A stretch of 64,000 nucleotides of DNA. Origin: Robbsia andropogonis (GTDB lineage Bacteria; Pseudomonadota; Gammaproteobacteria; Burkholderiales; Burkholderiaceae). Position numbers and translations under genes: made by a program. Positions 62,785 through 64,000 of the stretch are shown piece after piece. The stretch covers positions 62,001-126,000 of the forward strand of contig NZ_LAQU01000012.1 in assembly GCF_000970345.1 (NCBI RefSeq). The letters run 5' to 3'. Below the pieces are notes generated by a model. The model did not search any database, was not told where the DNA came from, and worked only from the letters and a program-made list of their open reading frames with translations. Positions within the stretch are counted from its first letter, which is position 1. Every line of letters starts with the position of its first letter.

Positions 62785-63440
62785 AGCGCGGATCCGGCCT
62801 CGATGCGCGCCCACGCCTCGCGCACCGGCGCGAAGGACCGGCGATGATGCACACACGGCCCGTGCTTGGCCAGCGCGGCCAGATGCTGGGTCGTGCCATA
62901 GCCCATATGCGCATCGAAACCATAGTGCGGGTGCGCCACGTGCAACATCGCCAACTGCCGGTCACGGGTCACCTTGGCCAGAATCGATGCGGCCGAAATC
63001 GCCGGCACCAATGCATCGCCACCCACCACGGCCTCGGCGCGCACGGCAATGGCAGGGCAGCGATTACCATCGATATAGGCCAGGTCCGGCGTGACCGACA
63101 GCCCTTCCACCGCTCGGCGCATTGCCAGCATCGTCGCCTGCAGGATGTTCAGCGAATCGATCTCGGCAACACTCGCCTCCGCGATCGAATACGCCAGTGC
63201 GTCACGGACAATCTCGCCATAGAGTCGCTCACGGGTCTTAGCGGATAACTTTTTCGAATCGTCGAGACCGGGGATCGGTCGTGCGGGATCGAGAATAACG
63301 GCGGCGGCCACCACCGATCCGGCCAATGGCCCACGGCCGGCTTCATCAACACCGCAAGCCAACTGCCCCGGCACGTCGAAACACAGCGTGGCTTGCGGCG
63401 CGAATCGCACCGGGGACGTCATGCGCTTGGCCTGCTTCAT
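62781..63440 (-). CDS. rnhB: Ribonuclease HII
   Basis: A 219-residue enzyme that removes ribonucleotides from DNA. Active-site motifs: [12 protein letters not shown] (Asp-Glu), the family AYIDGN with its Asp, and [13 protein letters not shown]. Conserved [14 protein letters not shown] and [10 protein letters not shown] are also present. The start ATG overlaps the lpxB stop (ATGA), and its stop overlaps the GTG of the methyltransferase, so three genes are translationally coupled. An ATG six codons in is an alternative start. Confidence 0.97.
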   Translation of the reverse strand: MKQAKRMTSPVRFAPQATLCFDVPGQLACGVDEAGRGPLAGSVVAAAVILDPARPIPGLDDSKKLSAKTRERLYGEIVRDALAYSIAEASVAEIDSLNILQATMLAMRRAVEGLSVTPDLAYIDGNRCPAIAVRAEAVVGGDALVPAISAASILAKVTRDRQLAMLHVAHPHYGFDAHMGYGTTQHLAALAKHGPCVHHRRSFAPVREAWARIEAGSAL

Positions 63441-64000
63441 CGCACTGCTCCCGGCGTGCGCGTAGCCACGTGCATCACGGCCTCCGCCGCCAACGTACCG
63501 GTATCGCGCTGCAACGATGCATGAATATCCGTGAAAATCGCCTGTAATTCTCGCCGATTCGTATCGTCGTGCAATTGCTTCAAGGTGGCGTCGGCAAGCG
63601 CTTGTGGCGTGGCGAAATGCTGCAGGATTTCCGGCACGACGAATCGGCCGGCCAGCACGTTCGGCAGACCGACATAGGGCAGATAACCCTGGCGACGCAT
63701 GATCTGCCCGGTCAGCCAGGGTACCTTGTACGAGATCACCATCGGCTTCTTGAACAACGCCGCTTCCAGCGTCGAGGTCCCGCTTTTGATCAGCAACGCG
63801 TCAGACGCTTCCATGACGTCGTGCGATGCGCCGTCCGTTACTGTCAATGGCAACTCCGGGTAGGTCGCCAGCAACGGCGCCAGCAAGGCGCGCACCGCCG
63901 GCGATGCCGACGGCAGGACAAAATGCAAGTCGGGCTCGCGTTGGTGCATCAACGCCATTGCGGCGAAGAACGTCGGGCCGATCAGCTGGATCTCGGAACG
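63437..64000 (-). CDS. lpxB: Lipid A disaccharide synthase, C-terminal part (runs off the window)
   Basis: The last 187 codons of LpxB, continuing beyond the right edge (reading in from [18 protein letters not shown]). LpxB joins UDP-diacylglucosamine and lipid X at the inner membrane. The C-terminal GT19 signatures are visible: [37 protein letters not shown] and [19 protein letters not shown]. It heads the lpxB-rnhB-rlmB run in this window. Confidence 0.97.
   Translation of the reverse strand, partial: RSEIQLIGPTFFAAMALMHQREPDLHFVLPSASPAVRALLAPLLATYPELPLTVTDGASHDVMEASDALLIKSGTSTLEAALFKKPMVISYKVPWLTGQIMRRQGYLPYVGLPNVLAGRFVVPEILQHFATPQALADATLKQLHDDTNRRELQAIFTDIHASLQRDTGTLAAEAVMHVATRTPGAVR

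Noticed and set aside
1-64000. CRISPR arrays, tRNA or rRNA genes, prophage or complete insertion sequences
   Set aside because: None recognised by eye: no spaced direct repeats, no cloverleaf-like conserved tRNA blocks, no transposase or integrase frame.

Overview
The window looks like a stretch of a Burkholderiaceae chromosome (Burkholderia, Paraburkholderia or Robbsia type). The main reason is the right-hand block lpxB-rnhB-rlmB / ppsR / ppsA / nfeD-SPFH / smpB / ratA-ratB / guaB-guaA, which is a typical gene order for that family. DUF2968, DUF3613 and a Burkholderia-type tad pilus cluster point the same way. Coding DNA is GC-rich. Two regulatory stretches (about 16.3-16.6 kb and 37.1-37.5 kb) are strikingly AT-rich. 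The genus is an inference.

Layout. (1) 1-16 kb, minus strand: two flp pilins, prepilin peptidase, cpaB, secretin, tadZ, tadA, tadB, tadC, tadD, DUF3613, tadE, tadG, a sigma-54 enhancer-binding protein, a DUF2968 protein and the first 62 codons of pdxY. (2) 16.5-20.5 kb, plus strand: a repeat-rich predicted lipoprotein behind a good sigma-54 promoter with a candidate enhancer palindrome, followed by an FhaC/ShlB-type outer-membrane transporter. (3) 20.7-34 kb: accessory and housekeeping genes (TetR, carboxylesterase, NirC channel, MocR regulator, IalB, NudC, MFS, DUF3293, a nonsense-interrupted epimerase, AraC, a BigR/YeeE sulfur module, cyanase). (4) 34-45.4 kb: a TonB-dependent receptor divergent from exbB-exbD-tonB-oppABCDF, which reads as one outer-to-inner-membrane uptake system. 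Its tonB is frameshifted at a run of ten C. (5) 45.5-49.2 kb: frameshifted atoE, a TetR gene with promoter and perfect 19-bp inverted repeat, a YdcZ transporter and an epoxide-hydrolase-like enzyme. (6) 49.3-64 kb: core genes for guanine nucleotides, trans-translation, phosphoenolpyruvate synthase and its regulator, rRNA/RNA methylation, RNase HII and lipid A synthesis.

How it fits together. The sigma-54 activator at the end of the tad operon, the sigma-54 promoter beside flp, and the palindrome 108-124 bp upstream of that promoter suggest a coordinated surface programme: Flp pili plus a repeat lipoprotein exported or displayed with a dedicated Omp85-type transporter. The TonB/Opp block suggests uptake of a peptide or peptide-like chelate.

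Three genes are interrupted by single-base events: the epimerase (TGA), tonB (C10) and atoE (extra G). Phase variation is the most attractive reading for tonB. Gene decay or sequencing error cannot be excluded for any of them.
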